Below, in pieces: positions 43,458 through 57,435 of a DNA stretch of 64,000 nt. Within the stretch, counting starts at the first letter, position 1. Each line of letters begins with the position of its first letter. The notes below the pieces were generated by a model, which was not told the origin of the DNA, made no database searches, and saw only the letters and a list, made by a program, of their open reading frames with translations. Source of the stretch: Coprinellus micaceus (Eukaryota > Basidiomycota > Agaricomycetes > Agaricales > Psathyrellaceae); NCBI GenBank assembly GCA_951394405.1, contig OX596337.1:496001-560000 (forward strand), given 5' to 3'. The position numbers were made by a program, and so were the translations under genes.

Positions 43458-45161
43458 TTATGCGCATTGCCGCATCCTCACAGCCTGGTATATAACATAC
43501 CCCAGCGGTCCTGGCATCCCGTCACTGAGCACGATCCTTCCTTTCTCAGTTCCCGCATCTCCGACGCCACCCAACTTCGGGAATAGACGAACCAGGTATT
43601 CGTCCAGCCGTACCCTCTGTCCCTCACTATATTGCGGGATACCTTTGGGGGAGGGGTAGAAGGCGAGGTGAAGCATATCAGAGAGGCTAGGTTTGGGGCC
43701 AGTCTCACTACTGGGAGTGGCGAAGTCCATGTTGTGCATGTCCGTTGGTATTGCCATCATGCAGACGCGGGGGCAGCGTAATGCGACGTCTCTTAAAGAA
43801 GACATGCTGGGGTAGACAAGGGCGTCGGCCTCGTCCTCGGAGATGGGTACCGGGATGAGGAGGAATGTACGCAATTGAGGAAGGCCTTGGACCGCCTCGA
43901 GCATCATCGAAATACTCTCACCTAAGGGCAAGCGTATGCCGATGAACGCAAGTGTAGTGAGATTCTGCGAGGCTGTAACTTGACGGAGAAATTGCTCAGT
44001 CGAACGGAATGCGCTGTCAGATCGAATGCGTTCTAGGTCGGCCGGGGAGGGTTTTTGCGACGGATAAACCTGCACTGTGAACGATGCGACTTCGGGATTG
44101 GACTTCAGGTATTTCGCCAGTGTTGCCGAGGTCAACGGACTCTGAGGGACCCGATGGCCGGGATTACCTGCAACCAGTCCGATGGATTTATACCCACGAG
44201 AAGTCGCTTCACAAACACTCTCAGCCACAATGTCGTGCAACTTGCTCGTTCCCCATACCGAGAGCTCCCGAGGGCGATTTACACAGGCCTGGACCTCCCT
44301 GTGGAAGGACGCAGAAAGTCGGGGATCCTGCGATATCCTAGAAGTGTCCCTGAGTTTGGTGAGCCTTTGGCAGATCAGTAGCCTCGGCGTGTGCCAAACG
44401 GTGGGCAGTAGCGCACCGCCGCTCTCTAGGTCAACGAAAACCCACAGATATTGGACGGACTCGATTTTCGAGAGGGGGAAAAGGCCATCGTCTCGAATAG
44501 TGGGCCGGAGCACGCGCAGACCCTTCAGTGCCTTGTTTCCAGACCCTAGTTTGGAGATGAGATCGAGAATTGCACCCTTAGCTTGTTCTTCGCTTTGCTG
44601 GGCCGTGTAGGACTCCTCCTTGATATCAATGTTGATCGACTGGATATATGAGTGGACCGAAGATGCAATTAACATGGAGAGGGAGTCTGCTGAATTGAGG
44701 TTGAGAGAGACTAGGCCAGGAAACAAACAGACGGAGCGCTTCTCGCATTTTGCGAGCCAGATGGCCCAGGACGGTGCCTCCAAGAGCAACTGGGTATCCA
44801 CGCCAAGGGTTAGGCACCTCGCCTTGCTCGCGTAAAGGCTGAAACGCTGATGGAGCTCGTCCTCCGAAAGGCTGATTGAGTGAAACTGGAATGTGCGCAA
44901 GGGTCAGATAAACGCAGAGTGCGGAGCATTCCGACATACCAATTGATCCTCGTCGGGCCTTTCAGGCCAGAGCACCTGGAAGAAGGGCTGGAGGGAGTGC
45001 ATATCCTCCCAAACCACCGCGATGCTGGCGTGGAAGAACGACCGATTGACGACTGCGAGCTTCGCAGCAGGCCCTTTCCACTCGGTTTCATCGTCTTTGA
45101 GAAACGAGAACACGGTGGCAATCAACTCAGCGTTCGAAAGCACTTGGTGAGCTGGGTTCAT
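43458..45161 (-). CDS. F-box/LRR-like protein, array copy 3
   Basis: Exons 44940-45161 and 43458-44885, phase-0 intron of 54 nt; 549 residues. I start at the internal ATG (MNPAHQVLSNAELIATVFSFL) because it aligns with the starts of the other copies; 18 further in-frame codons lie upstream. F-box exon ends FFHASIAVVWEDMHSLQPFF. Exon 2 holds LHQRFSLYASKARCLTLG, LFPGLVSLNLNSADSLSMLIA, EDEADALVYPSMSSLRDVALRCP and FYPSPKGIPQYS. It is longer between the LRR-like units and the C-terminus than copies 4-6. The intron position is identical in phase and place to every other copy, which argues for one ancestral gene. Confidence 0.8.
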
Positions 45162-45931
45162 TTTGGGAGATAAGGGTGGCGGTAGACGTAGGGGTGGACA
45201 AGGAATGCGATGCACCGAGACGTCCAGGAGAACCAGGGTTTAAATACCCTGTGTCGAAGTGGATTCGACACCATGGCAACTGGAGACGCGGTAGACCGAG
45301 AAAGGTTGGTCAATTATCCGCCCCAGAGACCACTGTGCCTCATACGGAAAATGGGCCCAAGCGTCTTGGCCGAGGCTGTCCGCGACAACGCGTTGCGAGT
45401 GTGAGAAAAGGTCTAAGCGCCCAGCAGCCAAGCTCCCGATCATCCAGATAAAACGAGGATAGCAACGACACCCTTCGCTATGCGTTGATCGCCATGATAA
45501 TATACCCCCGACTTTTCTATGGTTTCACACTGTAAGGCCCAGGAGGCCCAAATCGACCTGGAAAGTACAAACTGAACTTTCCAGGTGCCGACTTACTTTA
45601 TAGTCAAGGCGGGATGAGTGGCCCTAGAGTTGCTCTGGCAGCCTCGCGTCTCTTCACGACAAGGCGCCATACATACTTAGCGCCCATCGTCATGGTACGT
45701 TCAGTTGCACCGGAGGCGAGAAGGGGGGCATACAGCAGGACGTAAGGATAAAGGTGGTCATCGACCACCACCGCTGATAGGAGCGCCAAGGTACATGCAT
45801 ACCTCTCCGGCCCTGGGGAACCCCTTGAGCGAACTCGAAAACGCAGATGGATTCATAACTGTAGCATAATGCATGAACCCGGATGTGTAACAAGCGTATA
45901 CACCCGCCTGGCGCGTCAACCATCCCCTCCA
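45162..45931. other. Intergenic spacer between copies 3 and 4
   Basis: About 770 bp without a gene. A small hairpin lies at about 45558-45586: CCTGGAAAGT, a 9-nt loop, then ACTTTCCAGG. It may be a transcript-end structure, but no function is shown. Confidence 0.4.
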
Positions 45932-47622
45932 CTACGACCCACTCGATTCAACGGCATCTGCCCTCCGAATGATTTTCATCGTCGAGATAACATCGTCGAT
46001 GTCATCCCAGAAGGACTGTTCGGCAGTGTCTCCCTCTTTGCAGGAGGACGCAAGTGGAAACAGGTCCGGGAAGAGCAGATAAAGGTACGTTGCGACACCC
46101 AAGCTCTGCCGGACGGTATATTGTGGGAGCCCTTGCGAAGAAGGGGCGAGGTAGAGCGTCTGCATCTTCGAGGCCCCAATCCGGATCGTGTTCGGGAAGG
46201 TCAGCGCCGTGTCGAATAGATCCACCTGGATTGCAAGGTGGACGAGTTTCGGGCAATGGCGCGAGATGTCCTTCAAGCACGACAAGGAAGGAGAGGCGAG
46301 CGCATCTTGTTCGGATGTTGAGATGGGAGCTGGAAGGAAACGGAAACTGAGGAGATTTGGGAGGTTGGGAAGAACGTGGAGGACTTGAAGGACGACATCG
46401 CCAGGTGGAAAATGAACCCCGTCGAAGTGGACGTAGGTCAGGTTCTTCGACGCCGCGAGCTGGGCTAGGAGGAGGTCGGTGTTGCGAAAAGAGGGGCTGG
46501 AGCGGAATCGGTCCAGCGCTGACGGATGGACGTAGGCTTTCGGATTAACGTTCCTAACACAGAACCTGGCTGGGTTGGGATTGCGGACGATGTATTCGGC
46601 CATGGTGACTGGGGTTAGTGGTTCAGCGTTCGGGCTGGAACTGGTACGAACACCTAGCAAGATCGTATTGAAGCGTTGAGATGGAGAAGGCCAACAAGGA
46701 TGGCTGGTTAACATTTCGTGAAATAGGCTGGTTCCCCTAACCATAAGTTTTCGCAGGTCGGCAAAAGCACCATCGAACTGTATCCATTTCCGAACAGACC
46801 GATCTCGGGTAATGGGATATGCAGCATCGAGTTCTAGAGTGGTAGAAGCCTCTGAGACCATCAAGACAGGTGGACTCCAGAATGTTGGGTCGATAGCGTC
46901 GTGTTCGGTCCTCAGGAGAGCCACCTGAAGGTATTTAACTGTTTTCATGGCCAGAATGTTGCCCAGGGTTTGGCGTTGGAAAGGATAAAATAAATGGACG
47001 TTTGAGATCAGACATGCCCTGCGGGCAAGGGATAGTGTCAGCGCTGAGATAGCATCCTTTGATTCTTGGGTAGTTGATGAGGGGCGCAGGTGAATACCAA
47101 GGGTCTTCACGTGGGGGCAGACGGCGAAGGCAATGAAGAGGGAAAGGGGGTCCGCCGAGTTGAGGAACAAGCCTTTGAGGGAGGGGAATAGTGTCCTTGG
47201 TTGTGGGTTCGAGGTGCCCATGTAGAACGCCCAACAGGGGTTGCTAGACAGGGAAGCAGGCTCGTTGAGGGCCAGTGTTCTCGTCTTGCTTGAATAGAGG
47301 TCGAACCGTTTCCAGCTGTCTTCTGTAAACGCAGAGGATGTAACCTGATCGTGCATTAGTTCCAACCGAGGAAGTCAGCCAGATGTCCACATACTGACGC
47401 CCTCAAGTCATCCTCGAATGTCTCCGGCAGAAGAAGCGAACAGAACGGCTCAAAGGAATCCATATGTTCCCAGACAACACCGACAGCTGCATGGAAGAAT
47501 GGATGGTTGACCATTGCCAACCGAGCCACAGGCGCCTTCCATTTATCCCGCTCCTCTTTCAAGAACGAGAAAATCGTCGATATAAGTTCGGCAGTCTGGA
47601 GGACTCGATTCGCGGCGTCCAT
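45932..47622 (-). CDS. F-box/LRR-like protein, array copy 4
   Basis: Exons 47395-47622 and 45932-47344, phase-0 intron of 50 nt; 546 residues. F-box exon: MDAANRVLQTAELISTIFSFL ... ARLAMVNHPFFHAAVGVVWEHMDSFEPF. Exon 2: WKRFDLYSSKTRTLALNE, NPCWAFYMGTSN, LFLNSADPLSLFIAFAVCPH, then VHFPPGDVVLQVLHVLPNLP, ASPSLSCLKDISRHCPKLVHL and GASKMQTLYLAPSSQGLPQY. It ends CKEGDTAEQSFWDDIDDVIST. This copy is far closer to copies 5 and 6, on the other side of the housekeeping block and on the opposite strand, than to its neighbour copy 3. Its start is 238 bp from the divergent RVB1 start, so the two may share a promoter region. Confidence 0.85.
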
Positions 47623-47860
47623 GGCGCGACCCTAGAGATGCGATGAGGAAATTACAGAAGAGAGACATGGAGATCTAGGTACCTTTTCTGGTGCCCAACT
47701 CCCTCCCTTGCAAGTGTGGCCCGGGTCGTCGTCGCGGTCAGGGATTGAGAGGAGAAAGCCCTGCTAAGCACTTAACTTGATGGATCAGTGTATGTAATTA
47801 TGTAATTATTTGGAAATTATCCTCGAAAATGGCGACGCGTCGCGCTCACCGTCAACGACG
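47623..47860. promoter_or_regulatory. Short divergent intergenic region between F-box copy 4 and RVB1
   Basis: 238 bp separates two head-to-head ATGs. It includes an AT-rich stretch (TATGTAATTATGTAATTATT near 47790-47812) on the RVB1 side. It is inferred to contain both promoters; no TATA box or factor site was proven. Confidence 0.45.
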
Positions 47861-49732
<1,872 letters not shown>

Positions 49733-52160
49733 AGAGTCGCCCTCATACCTGTATTTCCCTTTTTTTCTTGACGTGCTTCATGTAATGTTGGTGAGTGTTT
49801 CATTAAGAATGAAGGGATTTGCGTTGTTGTCGATTGCTGACCTGGTTTGGTCAATAGTATCCTACTAGAGTTTCTTCAATGAAATGGCAATTCGATTACT
49901 TTGGCTTTGCAAATTGAAAGTAACGTAACCGGCGTTCGGGTAGCAGCCATCCTTCGTGTTCGGAGAAGAGAAGAGAAGGCGAGGCGTTCTTAAATTCTAG
50001 GGTAAATGCCCAGCTGACCTCCCCCCGAGTCGGTGTATCACAAGAACGCCGGTGGGTTTACCCTGTGTTCTAGTAGTTCTACGATGTGCGATTCACCGTT
50101 TCAGGAGGACTATCGTTATTTCGCCGCACTTCGGTTGGGGTGCAAGTATCGTACAGAATTTATTCATGACTACTGGTCGTCATGAGGTACGTCTTGTGAC
50201 CCTCTCCCGTCTTTCCTCGGTCTGCACCCCGGGCCACGCTGCATCTAGCTCGCCTCATGCCTCCTTGGGAAAATGAATGAATTTGACTACAATTTTTGAC
50301 ATATTCCATCAGGTACTTGCGACCCGACGATTGGCGTTTCCCTTCACTATTACCCCGCATTCTTACCTCATGATCCAGGTCGCAAACAACGTTGCCGAGC
50401 CTCCCTGACGCGATGTTCCTCCCGCGAATGGCCTTTCATATGCCGGAGCCTTGGGACGTGGTCGTCAAAGGCGGGATGCGTTCCTGCCTGCCCCAGACTT
50501 CCTTGGCCTTTGACAACATGATTGGCTTCCCTTGGGGTATTCACAGCTCTTTTCATGGATCGTTCGTTGACAGGTATGTGGGGCCTCGGTAGGCCGACAC
50601 GCGGTGGCCGCTGTCATTCCCGAGGTGTTAAGGCTCAGCTAGGCACTTATTTAGGTGTAGGTCCCGGAACATGGGACAACGAGGGGTCTGTGTATGTCAT
50701 TGTGGCCACTCCCCGCGTATCAATTGTTCTCTCAAACTTTGATTTAGCATCATGGCCTGGCGATGGTGCCACTTTCCCGTTCACCGGCGGAGGTGGTGAT
50801 AGGTGTGGGCACCAGGTTTTGGGGTTGTGTCGTTCGCTATGATGGCTGGGGTAAGCCGCTTTGACTGACTGACTGACTGAAAAATCTTATCGCTCGCTCC
50901 ACTCTTCCTGCGCAGATCCCCGCCTGTGCGACTGAGGAGGTCGTCTTCACTGGCAGCCGAGTACCCTCCAGAACCTTGAAAACAATGAGGGTCCTTCTCG
51001 AGGTGCAAATTTACTGGCATCACTGGGCGCTTCTCCCGCAACGACGCAAGGTCAAGCTATACTTGGGGTGACCAGATTGATGGGGCGCCCCAGGCTCCAG
51101 GTGCGTAACGCTTCCAGGCCGTCCGTGCATACGTATCTCTAATCGTGGATTCAAAGAAAGACGGACGCCGCACCAGGTGACAACGTTGACCCTTATCAGC
51201 CCACCATACTCTCGTTGTGACCCGTAACTGTGGTCTGATTCCTTTTACCTTCACAATACCCTGGCCGCTTTGCACATATCACATCTTCGATGTGCTCAAT
51301 GCTTGCAACTTTCCTCTCACAGCTATATGATTGTCCCATCTTGCATAAATGAGCCTCACTACATACCCGAGGGTGCGGTTTTGCTTCATTGGGTAGGTGA
51401 GGTTTGGGTGGGCGGCGAGGAACTCGGGTTTTCAACGAAGGGTAATATTGCGGTCGGGGTTCTGGAGCTTGGGCTAAATGAGAGGTTGTGATGGTGGTGG
51501 TGATTCGCGCGCACGAACGGGTGGCTTCTGTGCAGGGTCGTGTTTTTAGCGGTGTGGGGTAATGTGACCGAAGGTGTCAAGGAGCTGTCCCTGGCGGTCA
51601 TGGGTGCCAGGTGGTGGATTCAATTCAGCTTGCCACATCGAGTGCGTCCTTCCTCATCTAGTACCTACTCCTATCCTAATCGTCGTCACCAGCATGTCAT
51701 CCTGAATTCTCCAGGTGGGTTGCATTGACGTGGTACTCGCTCGTGCCCTTCTTCGGGATAATAGGCGCCGCACAGCTTCAGGCATTCATTCGATTCAATT
51801 TGCTTCCTTGCTTACGCACCACGCACCCTGTTTTATATAGTCCCGTCTGGGCATCTATTTCGACGCCCTCACTAGGGATGGATGCTTTCCCGTCGGATAT
51901 GATAAGCACATGGCATCGGCACCTCAAAGTTCGCGGGAAGAGTTGCTTTATTGGGGGGAGATCGCTGTGTGTCACTTGTAGGCAGACAGGCGAGGGCTGT
52001 TAATACTGACCGTGACGCCGTCGCTGCCGCTTCAGGTAGGTTTGATACAGACTAATGGGATACGGTGTTGATAGACTTCTAGTTCTTGCGATTGACGGTA
52101 TAGGGTGCGCGCTGCGCCCAACACCACCCCGATCTGAACCTTTTGGGTACCCGGGAAGGG
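49733..52160. other. Region without a recognised gene
   Basis: Open frames up to about 106 codons on both strands (for example 50522-50842) show no domain, and no splice model joins them convincingly. TGACTGACTGACTGA (about 50864-50878) is a short tetranucleotide repeat. I call no gene here. Confidence 0.35.
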
Positions 52161-52168
52161 TATATAAG
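52161..52168 (+). promoter_or_regulatory. Probable TATA box of the DUF6593-like gene
   Basis: TATATAAG, followed by GC-rich sequence, lies about 137 bp upstream of the ATG at 52305. Position and sequence fit a core promoter. The transcript leader would then contain the CCACAC repeat at 52228-52262 and a CT-rich stretch. Confidence 0.5.
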
Positions 52169-52227
52169 CGGGCGCTTGGTGCTCCCTTCTCGGTTTCTTC
52201 ACCACCGCCCTGCAACGGTGCCAACGC

Positions 52228-52262
52228 CACACCCACACCCACACCCACACCCACACCCACAC
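52228..52262. repeat. (CCACAC)n microsatellite in the probable 5' leader
   Basis: Five to six units of CCACAC between the TATA box and the ATG. It is followed by three units of CTCACCT. Simple repeat; length is likely polymorphic. Confidence 0.9.
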
Positions 52263-52304
52263 CTCTCACCTCTCACCTCTACGACCTCCACCACTTCTAC
52301 TACG

Positions 52305-53085
52305 ATGCAGATGCATTCGCTCAAAACCATCCCTATCACGCTGGAGGATAGGACTGCAGCTATCACCAACACGGACTTTGACGACATGTACGACCGCGTG
52401 TTCTTCCAGGTCGTACGGAACCCAGGCGACACCGCGACGAGGATATACGAGATGCACGTCAGGGCTACGCGGAACCGAAATGCGCTACCGGCGAAGGGAG
52501 AGCCAGTTATTACGCTGTACTTCCAGCCGGACGAGACGCTGGGGACGATTACGTTCAATAAGCACCATAAGACGATGCCTATGAACCAGTTCCTGCGCAA
52601 GATGTCTTTCTTTGGGTCGTACGTAGCTTTCGTGCTTTGGATGACGTCGGTGTCGCTGACTCGTCGTATTGCAATGCCCGTATAGGTCTCTAATGAGGAA
52701 GTTCACGGCGTCAGACGGGAGGGAGTATAAATGGAGCTACCGGTCGCTGGACGAGCAGGAGTGGACTGTGAGTTGATTATTCATTATTGCATAGGTTTTC
52801 GCAGCGCTCGGTGCTAACTCGCCGCCTATCGCAGTGCTCTACCGCGGATGACAGCTATCTGGCCGCGCACTACGACCTGAAACCCCCAGAGTTGCCCATT
52901 TACGACGTGTCGGGGAACAAGCTCATTATCTACCCCCACTTTGCTCATATCACAGCCGGTAAGTAAAGGCTCTACATTCTTAGAGATAGGATCTCGTAAG
53001 CTTATACTTGGCTTCCTTCTATTCACTTGTAGATATTCTGGCGAGCTTGCTCATCATGCGGCATATCTACCAGTATAACCTCTAG
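52305..53085 (+). CDS. DUF6593-like protein
   Basis: Exons 52305-52618, 52686-52767, 52835-52958 and 53033-53085; introns of 67, 67 and 74 nt; 190 residues. It begins MQMHSLKTIPITLEDRT. A beta-rich N-terminal half (ITNTDFDDMYDRVFFQV, EPVITLYFQPDETLG) leads to the FTASDGREYKWSYRS block, then LAAHYD and a hydrophobic C-terminal segment (LASLLIMRHIYQY). The arrangement of a GreYkW motif followed by a short strand and a final Leu-rich helix matches the fungal DUF6593 family, which has many Agaricomycete members and no established function. No signal peptide. The gene has its own TATA-like element and is co-directional with HAP5 downstream. Confidence 0.75.
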
Positions 53086-54006
53086 GGCCGCTTCATCAGT
53101 CGATCCCCTAGAATCCATAGGTGACTGGTGCCGCCGCGCAATCGCCCAAAAGCTCCCCACCTTCCAAAATACGCCATCCACTCGGAACCTTCGCATCGCG
53201 TCGACGCATTTGTACCACTATTCACGGACGCTGACTGACTGCACTATTCATCCATCTGTACAACGCATCACACTATCCGCATACCCCTTACATACCCTTC
53301 TCCTTGTCGTATTGACTTGCTGAATCTAATTTTTAATTACCCCTGTCTTTCAAGTTTGTGGGCGCTTAGCGTAAGGCACGAACGGAATGAAGGCGACTCA
53401 GGCACTGCGGCGGTGGGTCTTGGTATGAATACTGAGTACCTGCCCAGTGCAGTGTTGTTGAGTCTACTGCGCTGTGTAGTGCGACAGCCACGATTCAAGC
53501 GCCCGACCCTGTCCCTGCCGAGGGTTGCCGGCTCCCCTGATGCGTCCAAGCAAGCCCAAATATTTCCGCCCAGGATTTCTCTGCATTTCTATTCGCTCCA
53601 TCTCTTGTCCTCGTACCACCACCACCGTCCAGCATCGAAAGTTTCTCCTTATCGTTTTCCGCATATACCCCGGTATCTGGTATCGGGCCCAAGGTCCGTG
53701 GTTCTTCGCGACAATGTTCAAGCTCTATCGTCATACTTTGACCGCATATAACCACCACGAGCGGCCAAGGTGTCTCGATATGGTTCAGATACGCCTGCTC
53801 GTTCCCAAAAGCTAACGAATGTGTGGACCAAGGAGAGGAATGCCAAAAGAACGCGACCTCCACGGCTCGAACTCCTTCCCCGGAGCGCCCACATGGTCCA
53901 CCGCCGTGGCCGGCGATGTGGAGGAAAGGCGGTTGTTGATCTGTCCCACGATTGGTTGGTTCCCAATTTCCTCCATCCCGCGCTCCGATAGTGCGAAATC
54001 ATAATC
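53086..54006. other. Intergenic region upstream of HAP5
   Basis: About 920 bp with only short frames. It holds the 3' end of the DUF6593-like gene and the HAP5 promoter; no clear core promoter motif was identified. Confidence 0.4.
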
Positions 54007-54883
54007 ATGTCCGCCCAACCGTCCCAACAACCCTACGTCCAGTCCGGCGAACCCTTGAATCAGTTCCTCAAGAATTTCTGGCAGCGGCAGATCGACCAGG
54101 CAGAGCGCGAGACGCCCGACTACAGACACCCGCCGCTCCCACTGGCGAGGATCAAGAAGGTCATGAAAAGCGACCCGGATGTAAAGGTGTGCATGTACTG
54201 GAGCTCGATCCTGATTGGCCAGCGGGAGTTGACGAATGGTAACAGATGATTGCGGCAGATGGTATGCAGTGTTGGCGTCTTCGAAAGTATATCTGCTCAC
54301 CACCTTGTTCGCTTCCAGCTCCCATCTTGTTCTGCAAGGCCTGCGAGAGTACGTATAGATACCAATCTCACTACGCGGCGACACCCTGATCCTGCGCGCT
54401 ATAGTCTTCATCTCCGAAATCACGGCTAGGGCGTTCATAATAGCAGACTCGAATAAGCGCCGAACCCTGTCGCGTGCCGATATCGCGAAAGCGCTCAGCA
54501 AGTCCGACCAGTTCGATTTTCTAATTGACATTGTACCACGCGATGATCTTCCTTTCCCCGGCGGCGGCGCGTCAGGCTCAGCTTCGAATGGAGCAGCGGC
54601 AGCGTCAGTTGGAAAGAAGAACGCCAACATAGCGGCTCCCAAGGCAGTGAATCAGGTGCGCGTTTCGTTGGACCTGGTCCCAGGGTTGTGGCCTAAACGC
54701 GTTTTGGTTTAGACCCCTTCGTCTGAGGAACTGGAGAATGGAGAGGGGCAGGCGAGTGAGACTATTGAACAGGTACGCGGTCTGGAATGATGCAGTGGGA
54801 AACGCGCTAACCTTGTATTGCAGCAACTTGAGACGATGCTTAGCGCTCCAACCGCCCCCTCGGATCGCCCTAACCACTCATGA
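54007..54883 (+). CDS. HAP5: CCAAT-binding factor subunit HAP5 (NF-YC)
   Basis: Six exons: 54007-54186, 54246-54261, 54319-54348, 54405-54655, 54713-54772 and 54824-54883; 198 residues. A micro-exon of 16 nt and one of 30 nt are both supported by frame and GT-AG ends. Exon 1 ends in [17 protein letters not shown]; across the micro-exons the frame gives [15 protein letters not shown], then [11 protein letters not shown] and [15 protein letters not shown]. This is the near-invariant histone-fold core of NF-YC/HAP5, which pairs with HAP3 and then HAP2 to bind CCAAT boxes in the nucleus. The C-terminus is an acidic, Ala-rich tail. The upstream [10 protein letters not shown] helix is also typical. 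The long - strand frame on the opposite strand is a shadow. Confidence 0.97.
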
Positions 54884-57435
54884 GGGTCTTCCTCATGCCC
54901 AACCCACGATCAACGGTTGCCTGCCGTCCGCACCCCCAGTTCCCCCACGCGACCCTTCCCGCTTCCTCAAAGCTCCGATACACGATAAGCGGTGGCTCAA
55001 CGCCCGTACCCTCTACCCTGCTCAAGCTATACCTTGGTTCCCTCTTTCCATCCGAGGAACCTATGTTACCGATCCGCTGCCTCAATCAGGCAACTCCCTC
55101 GGTGCCTTCCTTGTGCTGTGGCACGGTGACGGTGGCGACAACCTTTTTGTTGGCAGTCGGCTTTACCACCCTATCGCTTCGACTTGTGAAGTCTCGGACC
55201 TCGGAGGGACGCGTCGCGCAAAAGTATCCCATCTCCCTTCCGTAATCTCGCGGACGTAGGAGTTACCTTGTCGTGGTCTTCAGTGTTTCTTTGAACACTA
55301 TCGCCGTTTTCTGTTGTTTTTGTGCCACCGTCTACTCGACGATGGAGTCGTCGTCTTGTTAACGTTTTATTGAACTATTTATTCTCGTTTTGTCTCGTTC
55401 CTCCCTACCTTCTCTCTCGCTATCCTTCTCTGTCTGTTCTTTTTCATGATCTCGTGCTCTCCCCTGTATCGCCATCCCTCTCATACTCGTCTCGTACACG
55501 AACGACACGCGTACGATCCGTGTACACGATGCTCCGAAATGACCTTGATACGAAATGTCCGAACTGACCAGTCTGTACATTCTCTTATCCTCCAGACGTA
55601 CGCTCTCTAGCGGCAGGGCCCCGCCTACCTAACGCGTCGCTGGTTATCGTCGAGCGATAGGAGAATTTCAAGTGGGAAATTTTCACTATCGACATCGACA
55701 GAGAGGGTAAAAGGTGTGATACCGCGTCGATGGGTAACGATTGCTTGGTAGGTATCATGCACCTCGAAACCCGCGTCTGGACTCGGACGCGGTAGTCTAA
55801 CCTCCCCCTCGAGCATCAAGCTCCGAGCTGAGTCACCGGTGCAGCTGTCAAGGGGCAGAAGGTTCGTTGGACGTACACTGAACGTTGGGATCAGGGACAG
55901 GGAGGGTAGGAGACGTGATACCAAGATAGCGGGTGGATTTGACTTGTTTTGGCGCTTCCCGTCTCAAATTCTCGAACATCGACGCGGGTGGGGGTGGCGC
56001 CGTTCTGGACTGATTTCGAAAGTCATTGGCAAGGATCGAGATTGGTTTCAGCTTTCGATGCGCCCTCGATGAGGAAGCTTCCTAGTAAAGTATGCATGGA
56101 TGTGATGGGACGCCCGCAAAATGAACTTCAGTGTGAAACGGGGCATAGTAGGGCGTGGCATCGGGCCTCGGGAGGCGTATGCTGGATTTGGTACTGTCGT
56201 ATGTATGGACGCGGGAGTGATTTGTGTGAGGGAGGAAGGTGGCTGGGTGAGCAGCTGCATCGTGCTGCATATGACGTTTAAGGCGGGAGAGTGGACACGA
56301 GTATTGAATTTGGGGAAGGGAGAGTGAATTGAGATGGCATCGATGCGGGGAGATATGAAATTCCATCCTTGTTGGTTTCACAGCTTTGTGAAGGCTTTGT
56401 ATGGAGTTTGTGATAGCTTCACTGAATAGCTGGGATGCTGGTTGGAATTCTATGGATGCACGCTTCGCGGGAGGCCATATTTGCTCTGAGCCTTCTTCAA
56501 TACAGAACATCACATGAACTGGGAGGACTGGCCTCGAATGAACACAGTGACGCACGAGGGTATTTGGCTGGTCTATGGTATATAAGGTTTGCGTCGTCAC
56601 AGAAGTCTAAGCACCATCGGAAAAGGTGTATAAGTCTAGAAGGTTTCTCACGATCTGCCAGATTGTGGGGTGGAATAAACGGTGTGATGTTCATGATCCC
56701 CACCATGACCCAGTGGATGCGATGCTCGGTAATTTGACCGTATACTCGCGCAGAATGGTACCTCGGATGAGCCTTTCACCAGAAGAGTACATTTTGAGGC
56801 AGCCAAGTGAGATCATTACGGTCGGGGATGGTCAGCCGAGGTACGTCGTTCCTGGATTCGTTATCTCGGGATCTGATGATCTTGGGCGCTTATGTCGGAC
56901 AGACTGGGCGCTTCGGTCTTTGATCGTTCTGGACAGCCTCTGTAGGCGGAAACATCCTTTGAAATTGATCGTGGGCATAAGGGGGTCTCGGGAAGCATTC
57001 TCTAGACCAAATACGGTCCCATGGTGGGTGAAAAGCAAATAAGCGCCAACGAAATCGCCTCACTCGTTTCGGTCCGGAACACCTCGGCGAAAGTCTACAA
57101 AAGGTTCACCCCTACCCTTACCCTCCGCGATAGTGGCTCATTTTGTTCTGGAGTCGATCGTGGCCCTGCGGTTTATCTACATTGTCCCTGGACAGCGAAC
57201 TCCGAGCCGGTGTCACTGCGCGTCCCTCCGCATTTCCCCAAGGATTATTTATTTCTGAGCCAACTCAATATTACGTAATGATAATGATCCATCATTCTAA
57301 GTACTTAGCAGAGTCTTTGCCTGGTTCCTCTTTGACCGCAACCACATTGGTGAGTGGACGGAGGTCATCACCAAGGTATTTAGATTTGTCTCTCTCTATT
57401 CTGGAATACCCTGATTGTGTCGCTAGGCCCGCGTC
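54884..57435. other. Region without a recognised gene
   Basis: About 2.5 kb with frames up to 173 codons on either strand, none with a domain or supportable splicing. The stretch 55260-55560 is pyrimidine-rich and could be HAP5 3' flank. Confidence 0.35.

Noticed and set aside
49733..52160. Multi-exon gene between RVB1 and the DUF6593-like gene
   Set aside because: Several short frames with plausible splice signals exist, but I could not join them into a frame that makes sense as protein or recall any family.
52228..52262. Telomere-like CCACAC repeat
   Set aside because: Only 35 bp, embedded in the leader of an intact gene, not the fungal TTAGGG repeat; a microsatellite is the simpler reading.
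53812..54642. 276-codon - strand open frame
   Set aside because: It is antisense to the HAP5 exons, whose histone fold and splice sites are unmistakable; the - frame has no domain.
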